Positions 34,581 to 46,811 of a DNA stretch of 64,000 nt are shown one piece after another. Position numbers and translations under genes: made by a program. Numbering within the stretch: the first letter of the stretch is position 1; each line of letters begins with the position of its first letter. Origin of the DNA: Taeniopygia guttata (lineage: Eukaryota > Chordata > Aves > Passeriformes > Estrildidae); NCBI RefSeq assembly GCF_048771995.1, contig NC_133026.1, positions 105,848,001 to 105,912,000 of the forward strand, in the 5' to 3' direction. The notes beneath the pieces are model-generated. The model was not told where the DNA came from. It ran no database searches and worked only from the letters and a program-made list of their open reading frames with translations.

Positions 34581-37359
34581 TCTTCTCTGCATACAAGGGT
34601 TTGAGGGCAGCGGGAGTCCAGCCAGGATGACAAGGCTGCATCTCATGGCCCTGCAGAGCATCAGGGCTGAGCTGCAGGATGCCGGGAAGGGAGCCAGGAA
34701 AAGCACATCGTCCCCAGCCTGCACTCTCTTCCTGGGCAGGCAGGGCGTGTGGAAAGCAGCGTGTGACGGGTCTTGCCCAAATGAGCAGCTGGGGTGCAAC
34801 TGGGCTGCCCAGTTAGGGAGCTGGGAAGTGTCCTCAGGTGCTCCCAATGCAAATAACATTTGACAAACACCAGCAAGCCCAGAGCAGTGAGTCTGTCCAG
34901 AGAGGATGATTGCAACGTTAGGCAAACCTGTGAATATTTTTGCTTTCTTTAGAGCATTTAGGCCACAGCAGGCTGTCAGGCTGGGCAAGCAGAGAGACAC
35001 AGGCAAAGGAATTTTACTCCTTTTTTCCTCCTCTCAAATACTTGTGTTGAACAGAAGCTCCTCATGGATGAAGACTGGTTCCTAGATCTGAGAGTCCAAA
35101 GGAGAGCTGTTAAGCATTTGTGTTTTAGGGAAGGATTTTTCTCCCAGTTGCTAGTCTGGCTTTAGATTAGCTCTGCAGGGATGTCAAGATTTGTCTTCTG
35201 TGAACTGTCCTACCTTTCTTAAGATATAAAGTGGGCACCTGTTCTTTTCCTACTAAGTCTTCATTGATTAAACTTTCAAAAGTGTTTCTAGCAAAAGAAT
35301 TTAGTTAAATGGAAAGAAAATTAATCTGTATAATTAATTACTTAAATAAGACTTCAGAAAGTCACAGGCTTTCCCAGAAAAAATATTCTGGTAAACAAGG
35401 TAAGAAGTTGCAAATCAACCCTGTTCCTTAGGATTTATTTATTTTTATCACATTCCCTTTCACTGAAGCCTTGACTCAATAAGATATTTGCATACATGAC
35501 TAAGTCATTTGGATCTAGTTCCCTTGGGTATCTGCAAACAACAAACAGTCCCAGGAGTGACACTCTGAAGTGACCTTGATTGTACTTTAATAGTAGCAGT
35601 ATTGAAAGAAGTGTGGATGATGCCAAGGAAAAATGAGGAGACAAAACTTACTCTTAAACTGGCAACAAGAAAACGAATGAAACATCCAGCACCTAGCAGG
35701 TGACTTAATATATTTGATTATGTGGTCATCTATGCATAGTGCAGGCACCCCCCAGTCAGTGTTATTCCCCAGAGAAGCTCCTATGGCATAATGAGGCAGA
35801 CAGGATAGCCCAGCTCAGGTCTAGAAACACCAGAGCCATCCCTCAGTGTGTGCCCCAAACATCTTTGGAGGAATAGTGACCTTCACGGACCCCATGTCTC
35901 TGTGCTCAGCCAAAACCCTGGCTGTGAGATGCTGAGAAGCTTCTGGTAGTGCTGCACTGCCCACAGGCCCTGCTGAGAATCTGGGAAGAAATTGGTACTA
36001 ATCTTACTACTTGGCTTGTGGGTGAGGTCTGACTCTCTTCTAGATGGCAGCGAGAAAATGAGTTCTGCCTGTGTGGATTTGCCCTACAGATGCTCTCACT
36101 CACCTGGGGGCCTCTGTCCCCAGAGAAATGTGCTTTGCCCCATAATTTTTGTAACCCAGGAGACTGCTTGAATCATGATGGACCACTCTAATAGAACGAA
36201 ATACCCAGACTAGTGACTTCTTAAGCTTTTTTCTCCTTTGATCTTTTCTTCCTGGAGGCATTTATTTGATCTTGGAAGGACCTTAGGGCTACAGTCTGCC
36301 CTAGCAAAGATATGACAGGGAGTAGAGGGAAGATTTGGAGTCTTTTCTTCTGACTATTTCTCTACATAACACAGGCAAAATATTGACATGTTTCTCCCAG
36401 GAGCATAGGGGCAAGATGTAGCAAATCAGAGTGGAGATAAACTAAGTGAAATTTCCAGGATAAAAACAATCATAAAAGGTTATGGCTCTGAGAAGTAGGA
36501 TACTCTTCTAGAAAGTACTGTATGGGTCTCAGGAGGCTTGGCTCCAGGAGACCTGACAGCCAGTGTGAAACTATGTAAAGGCCAACTGATTGCTTTGTTT
36601 CTCAGGTCTCCACCTGTGAAATATCCCATGCCCCTTCTCTGTTTTGCCCTAGTGGGACTGTGGCTTTTCCAGTTAATGCAGCAGCAGAGTGAAGGTCTCT
36701 CACTTTCTGTTGGAGCCACTAGATGGGACTAGAGTAAAACAATGATCATAATTTCAACATACAGGTCAATAAAGACATGTTATCTTTGACCTTTAAATCT
36801 AGTCTCAGGATTCAATCCAAATGCCAGTTTAAGTTTTCATAGTTCCCTGCTAAAAATTAATCATCTTCTCTGCTTCTTCTTTTTTTCCTTCTTTGAAGTA
36901 AGCTTCATCTACATAGCTCGTATTTGCATTGCCTTATTATAGGAACCAAATGGTGTCCATCTGTAGACATGAAATATGGAGGGGCCATTTGGGCTACTGA
37001 AGTGCTTCTCTTCCCTCACCAACACTCATTCCTGAAAGCACTGACAGGAGCATTAAATACCAGAGGGTGATCAGATATGGACACAAATGGAGAAAAGCTG
37101 GGGAAAGCAAAATAAAGCATATCTTCATGTTTCCCTCCCCACAAGCTGTGGGTAGGGAAATAAAGCAAAGCCAGGACTCCAAACCCAACAGCTGAAAGAA
37201 AGACAGAAACAAATCTTTCCTCTGTTACTTTGCCCATCCTAGCACACCATTCCTCTCTGCACATCTATTTGCCATAGGCAGTGAGGATGGGTAAGGCTGG
37301 GCAGGGCCCCTTTCCCCCAGCTCTCCATGGAGGGAAGTGCACTGACAGTGCTTCAGGTG
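34581..37359. other. Intergenic, no gene seen
   Basis: Non-coding. 34600-34870 is GC-richer with several overlapping frames on both strands but no recognisable protein. No further repeats are identified. Confidence 0.45.
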
Positions 37360-38170
37360 TACCACCACTTCCTAATTCACATTGCTGAGAACCAATCAGA
37401 AAATGAAAGTAAACAACCTATTTACATGTATTTTAAACACAGCTCGGTGCCTGGCAATCTAATTATTTTGAGGAAGAGGTTAAAACAGACACTGTAAGGC
37501 AAGGACCTTACATACCAAGCTCCAGCCTTCGGTGCATTAATATGGCTGAGTGGAGATACTAACATAACCTTACCTGTAATGGCATGAACACACCACTGTA
37601 ATAATTCATTTAGAATGATGACACCTGAGACCTAATTTAAAACTCCTAGATGAATACTGTTCTCACATTCAAACCCCAAGGCTGCTGCAAACATACCTAA
37701 GAAATCCTAAGAACTATAGTGAGCCTAATTGAATTGGACTTAAATGGACCATTGAGGTGGCCTCACAGAGCTCTGGGGAATTTATATTGTCTATACTGTA
37801 TCAGAATCACAGCTTGAACTGAATAACGGGTTACATCCAATCATGTTACTGTAACTCATGCTTGAGGAAAGGGGGAAACCTTTTGCTATCAGCAAGGCTG
37901 TATGGAAAACAATTTCAAATCACTTTAAACCCGGCTGGCAACTACTTTGCCAATTATGGACTCATTTGGGAAAGGTGTGTGCTAGGGCTCGGGACTAAAT
38001 GATTTATGTCAAGCGCCCCAGTCCCTGGAGGCACATACAGGAGGCTGGAGAGGAGGTGCTTGTGGCTAATTATTTCTCCTAAGAATACTTTAGCAAGGTA
38101 ATTTGTGCTTGCAGATGAGTCACTCTGCGCACTGAATATAACACAGGGAAAGCAGAGACTTCAGCGCTAC
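37360..38170. promoter_or_regulatory. Candidate conserved non-coding element cluster
   Basis: Compact, low-repeat, stop-rich sequence dense in factor-like motifs: TAAT-type homeodomain cores (ctaattatttt near 37459, taataattcattta near 37600, ggctaattattt near 38064), accaatcag near 37391, ctttgcca and gatgagtcact near 38115. The texture matches deeply conserved enhancers in amniote gene deserts. No alignment was possible, so conservation is not shown. Confidence 0.3.
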
Positions 38171-41100
38171 AGACAGATAAAAGCTAAATGAATGGGATCT
38201 TCATTCCTTAATCTCATATGCAAAACCCCAGCCCCCCGGCCTCCTGCCTGCCCCCTCTCCCCCAAGGGCCCCTTACCCCTCATGCTCAAGGGGGACCACA
38301 GAGGAAGGCCAAGCAGAGCCTCATCCCCACACCTAATTACAGAAAGGAGCCCGGTGCTTAAAAGACTGATAAAAGAGTGCACTCTCTGTGACTCTTGGTG
38401 GTGCAAATCTGCTGGTGGCTGGGCATGCAGAGGGAAAAGCTCGGGCAAGCTGAAGGAGGTAGCAGCCAAATGCCTTCCCACCGTTCCTGCCTGTGCATCC
38501 CCTTCTTCACTGGCAATTTCTTTGCTCCTGTTGTCTGAAATCTCCTCACAGGTGCACTGTTGACACTGTGTTATAATTTATGAAGCTGCAGATGCCTGGA
38601 ACATGTAATTCATTTTGCAGATGGCAAGTGCAAATTCTGCTGTTCCTCACATGGCACACACTTGCCTGTTAATAAAAAGGCTGACCTCCCAGATCCTGGC
38701 TACTCTGAGAGGTGTAGCAAATCCCTTTTGGATATGTTGCTGCCATCGAGTAAGGTGTAAATAGCATTGATCTTGCTGATGAGTCAAGCCTGATTTCAAG
38801 ATCCCTACTGCCCCAAAACTCTGGGGTGTGAGCTTTGGGACTGATCCAAAGCAGGGTTAATTTTGGTCAGAAATTTGGGGTTGATTTGCAGCTGAAGCAC
38901 ACATTAGAACGTTGTGCATATTCTGAACACTGTCACCCAGATTTTCATTTGATTTTAGCCCATATTGTATAGTTGATTTTTTCAACTATCATTCACACTG
39001 GTTTTGGGATTTCAGGAGCAGTGAGAACATGAATTTGTGGCAAACACAGAGCTGCTGCTCTTGATCACGAATTAGTAGAGGTGCAGACACACTCTCCTTT
39101 TGAAAAATGCATTTGTGGTTATCTGCTACTTTACAGCAGCCGAGGAGAAGAAAGAATGCTGAAAGTCCCTGTGGAAATGCCACTCAAGCCTTCCAAACCC
39201 AGATGAGCCCCAAGCTCCCCAGCTGAGCTTGGGGCCCTGCAGAGCAGATGCACTGGCCACGCTGGTGCCTGCTAGAGTGCGTGTGGGTAGTGAGCCACCA
39301 GGGCTGCAACCTGCATCTGCAGCACTCTGCATGGATGAGTCTGCAGCAAGAACTGAGGAAAGATGTGAACCACCTTTCTTTCCTGCAGCAATATAAGCAG
39401 TAACACAGCTGCCACAGATGGAGAGGGGCCAAAGGATTTGGCCCACAACAAAGAGAAAAGTCGTGAAAGATCGAGTAGCTGAATTGACTGGCTTCGAAAC
39501 AGCAATCTAACAAATCAATGGCTTTTGGGTGAGTCTAGTTTGTCCAAAAGATCTGTTGTCTTCTAGTCCATGCTCATGTGACAGCCTTCCATTGGGAATG
39601 TGGAGCAAAATCCATTCTTGTTGACATGATTAAGGCTCAGCTGCAAGGCACAGCCACCAGTAAGAGGTTCCTCTCTCAAGCACGAGTTGCAGGGGAAAAC
39701 TAGTTGGGAAGGCTAGTAAAATGCTGGCAGGCAGAGCAGGGAGCAGGCAGTGTTAGCAGGCATTGTAAACCCATGGCTGGCAATAAAAGGATCTGTAGTT
39801 TGTAGCATTATGGGCTATATAAGATGAAGGGAACAAACTTAGGAAAACCTTAGCTGAGGTTGGTTTGGGTTTTTTGCTTCTCTTTGGACATGGTTGAGTG
39901 TGGGTTCAAAACATTCACCCTTGTGCTGATGAAGATTCAGACTCATGGTGTCTGTTAGAGAGAAGAGGAGAGGAAGGGAGGAAATTGAGGCAAAATGCAC
40001 AATCCTGTTTTCCCTGCTCAACTTGTCCTCTCTGTCTGCCAAGGAGACACTCCAGAGTGCTGGAGTAAGACCTTATATTATGTTAGTCTCATAGAGGAGG
40101 CTGGACATGTGCTGCTCATCTCTTGTGGATTTAATGCACAGCAAAAATTGTGTTGAAAGCTGCCACCCACCAAAAAAATCAGTATTCTTTCTTCTGCCTG
40201 ATTGCCCCAATCTCCTGGTTTATTGGACAAAATCCTGCCTCAAAAATTTGCATGCAAGAGAGAAGCCAGAGCACATTCATTGGTAAGTGTGCATGAAATG
40301 GAGCACTGGTTCAACAGAAAGTCTTTCACTTGCTCTTTTTCTTCTTTTTGATCCACTTCCTTAGAGTCTTTTCATGATCATTCACCACCAGGCACACAAC
40401 CCCCTGCCACAACAGCTTAAGAGTAATTCTTTCAGTCCCAGCTGATGAGAAGAAACATTGTTCTGCAATATGGTCAAGATCTTCCAGGTCCTATATCACC
40501 CAGAATAGGATCACAGAAAAACTCCTCATAACTTTTTCTCTTTCAGTATGGAGAGTTTACAACTGTATTATGCAGATCTTTTATACATTTCTTTGTATTT
40601 TATTTTTTTATTCTTCCCAATCTCTTTTAAGCTTCTTCCCCTTTGCACATCTGAGCTTTGCTGATCACAGAGGTCAAATAGATTGAAAACATGTGTGCAA
40701 GTAAAGTGGCTTCACCTTTGACCTCAAACTATTCCTTCTTGGGAACATTTAATTTGCTCTAACCAAATGTATTTTTATTTTAATGGAATGCTCTTTGCCT
40801 GAGGCAAACTGTGTGGAAGTCCATCAGATGTGTTTTCATTTTACCACTTTGTAGAAAAGTGTATTAATCCATTTTGCTTTACATCTGGAATTTTTTTAAC
40901 ACAGCCTTGGGATTTTCCCCCTCTATCTGCAGCACTACCCATGGCTCCTGTGCAGAAACAAAACAGAGCAATATGAAATTAAATGGACCAAAGAGGTGAG
41001 TTAAGAATGAAAGTCGATCCTGATTGCAAAGGGAAAATTCTTTTGGCATTCTGGGTCTATATATTTCTATTTCTGCTAGTTTATATATTTTCCAAGAATG

Positions 41101-41463
41101 ATGCTCTGTGCTATAGCAGACGGTGGAGGATGTGAAAATTTGGTTTATAACACTATCATGGATCATTCTGGTGAAGTGAGGTAAGCTTTACATTAGGATC
41201 AAGCTGTGGCTACAGGTGCTCACTTTGTATCTCTGTGATTTAATTCAAGGCTTGTAGCACTTTGTGGCAGAACATAGTGTAGAAGGTGCAACCATTTCAG
41301 ACTGCGTTATGGTTTTGGTTGTTTTGGAAGTTTTACACAATAGTTTCTCCTAAGCAGCTCCCCTAAACCGTTTGGGGCAGTTTTCAAGCTGCTATGCATT
41401 CATGCATAGCCCATGAGTGTTTGCCCAGCCTACCTGTTATAAAAATCAAGAGATATAGCTAGC
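38171..41463. other. Intergenic, no gene seen
   Basis: Non-coding. A moderately GC-rich part at 38220-38480 carries overlapping frames on both strands without domains. 38540-38690 also looks regulatory in texture. A short perfect inverted repeat lies at 41391-41410. Confidence 0.45.
41391..41410. promoter_or_regulatory. Perfect palindrome with paired ATGCAT, POU-dimer-like
   Basis: Nine-base arms GCTATGCAT and ATGCATAGC flank a TC spacer. ATGCAT-NN-ATGCAT matches the spaced form of the palindromic octamer (MORE-type) site bound by POU factor dimers. The match is textual; occupancy is unknown. Confidence 0.3.
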
Positions 41464-41485
41464 TTTTTTTTTTTTTTTTTTTTTT
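41464..41485. repeat. T22 homopolymer tract
   Basis: Uninterrupted T run. Similar tracts of 21-22 nt occur at 10599-10619, 54366-54387, 57185-57205 and 58182-58203. Confidence 0.9.
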
Positions 41486-44400
41486 CTTCTTCACAAGAGA
41501 TAGTTTCCAGCTCATGTAACCTTCACTGTTAGATGTCTCACAATTCTGATTCTGCCACCACTCATTTTGGGGTCAAGTACTGAATTCAACATGATATGAC
41601 AACCTAACATGAGAAAGCCAGAGTAAATGTCATCCTCTAATAGACTTGAATGATGGAACAAGCCTGTGCCCAGGAGTCTCCATTCATTTTGCATAGTCCC
41701 TGCATCCTATTTGGGTGGCTTGCTACTAGGAGGAACATCCCTCCCTTTGAAACCTGAAAGGGTGAATGAGCCCTTGTGTGGCTGCAATGTTGTCCTACTT
41801 TTCTGCTGTGCCTCCATTTAACAGTCTGCTGTCAGAGGAAATTATTTCAGTACTACTACTGTCTAGAATACTACAAAAAGCCGTAACAGCAACAAAAAAA
41901 TAATAGGGTGTAGATAGATATATAAAGCTGTATTTCCTTCTCTTGTGGATCCAAAGGAGGATTCCCATAGTTGCAGGAAAGTAGAGCCTACTGAGATTAT
42001 TCGCAGTGAGTAAATTGAGTAAATTGCAGGGCTGGTGGTGTGTGTTTTTTTCTTCTGTGCAAGCATCAGTTATTCTTTGACAAGACCCATTTTCTATCAA
42101 TGGAAATATTTGTTAATAAGTATTTGTAATAAGTATTTGTTATAAGTATTTGTTAAACAGCTTGTACGAAGCATTTGCAGTCCAGTGAGAGGTTCGCTTT
42201 GGACATCCACTATTCATTATTCACCGTGTGTGTGTTCACACAAGTCATATGGTACTGTCACTACTCCTTACTTGAATAACTCTAGTTAAACAGGAGGCTA
42301 ATGAATGTTGGAGCACACATGGTGAATAACTAATAACAAGGAACATGCTCTCTCACTTGCACCTGTACTTAGCTATAACCGGGGCTGTCTGACAGCATGG
42401 GCGGTGGGGCCTGTAATCTGGGCTTCCCAGCTCCGGGGGCCTCCTTCTCCCACTGTGGCACTGTGTGTGCTGTGCGTGTGCCATACAGGTCACTCTGGAT
42501 GTGCAGCTTTTTGCTGTGTGCCATGAGACAGTTCTTAGCTGGACCTGGGGCCTTGAGTAGCCATACATGGGCTCTACCAGTAGACACTGCTATACAAACC
42601 TGCTAACTTCTCAATATGGGGGTAAGGAAATGGGAATCTGGCTATTTAAATGTCATGAAACAGAAAGAAACAGAAAGTCCATGGTCAACCCAGCTCCTTA
42701 AACTTTCCCCTACCAGGAAATCCAGCTCCCTCACATTGCGCTTCTGATGCGAAGGAACCAAGGGCTCCTATGGATGTGCCTCCACAGCAAGGTGTGATTT
42801 TAGCACAAGATGAGGAATCAGTGACAGGTGCCAGCTGACCAGCATGCCTATCAGGATCTTTGAAGGTGCACTGCAGAAGTCCCAAGCCCTTCTGGCAACC
42901 AGGGATCCAGGCATGTGCCTGGTAACCAGTTTGGAGGTTGGACAACTGCAGTCAGATGAGAGAGGCTGTGCTATCAGATGGCTGTGACCACCACCTTTAA
43001 TGTGAGAGGCAAAAGTATCCCTGATCATGTACCATTTTCCTTCTTATGACCCTTTTTTCGTCTTTTTTACTCAAGTTCCCTTGAGTCCTCCATAATCCAT
43101 TACTAGGTAAAAGCTAGTATGCTCATGATATTTATCACCTTGCCCAACTTGCTTCTCACCTTGTCCACTGCTGCCCAACCCAAAGATTTCTGAAACCCCT
43201 GAAAGTGTGGTTAAATATACTTCACAGTTACTGATAAAAGAGCATGGAGGAAGATGTTTCATCCAACAGTGATGGTTTTGCCATTACAACTGCCTCATAT
43301 TTTTAGTGGTTTCATCACCATATAAGAGGGTTTTATGCCTCCTTGTTCCTCAGAACCTGTTGAGGCAGGACTATGCTACTATGCTGCTTTTGCCTCTTCA
43401 CAGATTTGTGCTTTCCCACCTTCTGACTGCTTCTGCCCTTTTCATTTCTCACTGGAGAGACTCCACGTTCTTTTGGTGCTGGAACATTTTTCCTCATGTG
43501 TTTACGGTGTCTAGCACGACATAGCCCTGATCTCTGCTGATGGATACAAGGCACTCATGGAATTCAAACAATAAATAATCCTCATTCCTGCTGCATTGCT
43601 CTACTTGTGCTATATATCAGATGAGAGAGGGTGGCTCTTAATCTTCTTACAGTCAGGATTATACAGGTATATTTCTGATAGAGAACTTTTAAACTACCAT
43701 ACAGTGAAAAGTTGGAAGGTCTCTTGTAAATCACACTTTACTCACATATAAACATAACTTAAATCAAATTGATGAGCAATACCCTCCACAGGATAAATGT
43801 CTGATACCAGATTTATTTCAGATCTGTTTACACAAAGGATTGATGACAATCAATACCTGCCCTCGGGATGAGCAGGGGAATAAAAATGCTGGTGATCATG
43901 CCACTTGATGTCACTATTGCTTGACAATGTGCACAGGCAACTGAGAGTATAAATGGGGCTAGTTCAAAAGGAGAGCAGGATGGGGTTTAAGGAAGGCCTG
44001 TGGACCATGTATTTAAAAAGAATGAGAAAGATACATTATTTAGGATTGAGCCTCTGTACATTTAGCATTAGTGGAGAACTCCACTTCTGCACTCATGGCT
44101 GAAAGTGCTCTGAATGAGTTTGGAGCAGGATTCGCACATTTTTCACTTGCTCAGTGTAAGAAAAAGACACTTTTTTGTCTCTCTGATGCCTCTGTGTGGG
44201 GAGCATTGTGGTACTGAGCAGAGGGTCTGTCTGATCCAGTGGTCCAGGCTTATGTTAATAATTCTTGTATTTTACCGTACACCAGGTAAGATTGGGTCCA
44301 TAATGATAACTATGAAGAACAATACTTTTGTCTTGCCATGAAGTTTTCTGGCTACCTGGCTGATTTTTACAAAATGCGGCCAGTGTTTCCCTTGAAGAGT

Positions 44401-46428
44401 TTGAGTCCTCACCTGGGCAGTCGACAGAGTTTCTCTTTCTATTTGCTTACTGCAGAGATTTCACCATTCAGCGAACTTATTAGTTGTAGCTGAACCATAA
44501 ATTATTTATCAAAGTCCACAGTGAATATCTAATACTCCTACCCACACAACTTCATCTAAGTCCCATGAAACTGAGCAATGGGTTTCTTCTCCTTTTGGAA
44601 GGGTTCAGGTTACTAAATAATTCAGGAGCCTCTCTCCTGGCTATGGTAGGATGTGTGGCTTTAAACTACCTCAAAGTGCTTTTTGTTAGGAATTGAACTG
44701 TACTGGTCACTCCTTTGTCTTCTGGTAAAGTGAGTATTTACTTGGATGAAAAGTGGGTGAATGCCTTTGTGTGTGAAACTGTGACAGCAATTAAAACTAA
44801 ATTTTTTTGTTCTTGGAATGAGTAAGACCATGGGAGATTTGTGTATTTCTTTCTTAGATCATTGTCATATGGAGAGCTCTTGGAATTGTCCTGTTTGGGA
44901 GGAGTTGCAGGTGTGTTGTGCTTGCTCAGAATATTTATATTTTATCTGTTTGGAACAATTAACTTCCTTTTGGTTTAGATTTTCAATAATCAGTTCACTT
45001 TTCCCCTGCTGTTAGTTCTCTCCCTTGAGCAGTAGTGTTAGTTATAGCTGCTTACATGGCTCTGACTACAGGTGAGCAACAAGACAGGAAATATCTAAAT
45101 TATTTGCATGCACAGGATACCTATGAGTGGAATTTAACCCACATCTCCTAGGCCATGAGCCAAACTCTTTTACCATGGGACAAGCTTCCTTTACTGCTAG
45201 GAAAGTAAAGCTTGAATCTCATCAGGTTTCCAACAGTCCCCATTTCTTTGTGAAAGATGTTTAGCAGTGATTTTTGTAGGAACCTGGCTTTATTTCTTCA
45301 TTTTCCCTGTAGGTGACCATATGTGGACGATTACAGTAACAGGTGCTGTCTTTCTCCTTCCCAGGGAAGAGGGAGATGAGCTCTTCCAAGGTAAGTGATC
45401 ATCTATCACTTCAGCATCCTGAGGACTCCTGTTCCTTAAACCTGAGGAACTGGCTCAGATGGGTCTTGACCCTTCTTAACAGAAGATCAAGATACAATAC
45501 TGAGTAAGTTTTAAAGCTGAGGTAATTTGTAGTGACTCCACTGACATATGGTTGGGAGGTCACTGAAAAGAGGCAATTAAAAATAATGGCACACTGAATC
45601 CAAACCCTGCTGGTTTATTTTCAAATCTTTCAATCTGGACATCACCCTGTGTATGGGCTGAAGAGTTGAGATGAGATCCCAGGTGGTACCTCCAACAGAA
45701 GTGTTGAGGACAAGCCTGTGCACCCTTGTGGCATGGTGTGCTCTACTTTGCTGTTATTCTAGCTGGTCCAGTGGAACTGCTCATGCCAGTACAATCATGA
45801 TTTAATCATATTAATAGTGCTGGGCAATTGGTGGAAGTGTGGTACAAAAGACAAAAATGTACAAAAAATACTCTTTCTGACAAGCGCTTTATTTTCTGCA
45901 GAAAAAATTGCAGTCTCTTGTGAATTTTAAACTACCCTAAAGAATTTCATGTTGAGGCAACTGTTCTTTACAGAGTTCTGCAGCTTGTTTAAAAAATACC
46001 AGTAGAAAGGTTTTTTCTCTATTAAACTGCATATGTTTTAAGAGTAATTTCCATGGAATCCGTATTAATTTCTATAACTCTCTGTTTAATTTTCTTTTTT
46101 TCATAAAGAACATTGTAAAATTGTAACGAGTATGGTTGGTGACTACGTTTCAGGGATGTGTCATGGCATCTCTAAAAGAGTTGGCTTTTGTTTCATTTCC
46201 TTCAATCTATTCTTTGGCAACCTCCAACCAACTGTACAAGCATGGAAGAAAGATCTGAGCATTTATGATGGATTGTGAGTGGGAAGGAATTGGAATTGTC
46301 TTTAATGAGCTGTAGCCATTTGGTTTCACTTCTCTGACAGTCCTTAAGTACTTTGTGTACTTTAAGTAAAAGACCGAATCAAGCCCTTTAAGATGTCTCA
46401 GAGTCACCCCATCATTTCAACATTATCT
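41486..46428. other. Intergenic, no gene seen
   Basis: Non-coding. It contains a short tandem repeat at 42106-42156 (units around taagtatttgt) and a 16-bp inverted repeat pair (42217-42232 and 42314-42329). No coding exon or known transposon is recognised. Confidence 0.45.
42106..42156. repeat. AT-rich tandem repeat, about 13-bp unit
   Basis: Four near copies of a unit around 'taagtatttgt(t)a' in direct succession. Confidence 0.8.
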
Positions 46429-46811
46429 GGGCATTCTGATGTGCTCTCCCATTACAAGACCATTCTGGAACTGAATGGTCAATGATGATAAACAGTGATA
46501 ATGGATTACTGAGTAGGGGGAAGGTAGGAGATATTAATAAGGTAAGATTTTTAATTAATTTTTCAAGTTAATTAAAATGTCCAAAAGCACAATAAAACTG
46601 CAGAAAATCTGGCAAGGGAATGGCAGCCTGTCTGATTAATGCAAGTCAACTGTCTTCTGAGGGTAATAGTAATAATGATGAGATTATGGATATGGAAGAA
46701 CCTGCTAAAGAGATATGAGATGCATGTGGAATACAAACTGTGTCCTAGTTACTATTTTATGGTGCACAATGGATCTTATTAAGGAGGAATAGCAGTAAGA
46801 ATTACCACTGA
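46429..46811 (+). repeat. Direct repeat pair, left copy (about 385 bp)
   Basis: Aligns collinearly with 51050-51441: shared landmarks are gggcaytct, ataatggrttac, attaataaggtaaga, ctgattaatgcaagtca, taataatgatgagattatgg, gaacctgct, gagatgcatgtggaata, tgtcctagttact and taaggaggaa. The match ends sharply at both sides. It may be an unrecognised old transposon family or a local duplication. Confidence 0.8.

Noticed and set aside
38167..38563. 104- and 123-codon frames on opposite strands
   Set aside because: GC-rich stop-poor stretch with no domain, open on both strands.
34040..43920. Shared 16-mer (gccacttgatgtcact) near 34046 and 43900
   Set aside because: A match of this length is expected about once by chance in a window this size and flanks do not align.
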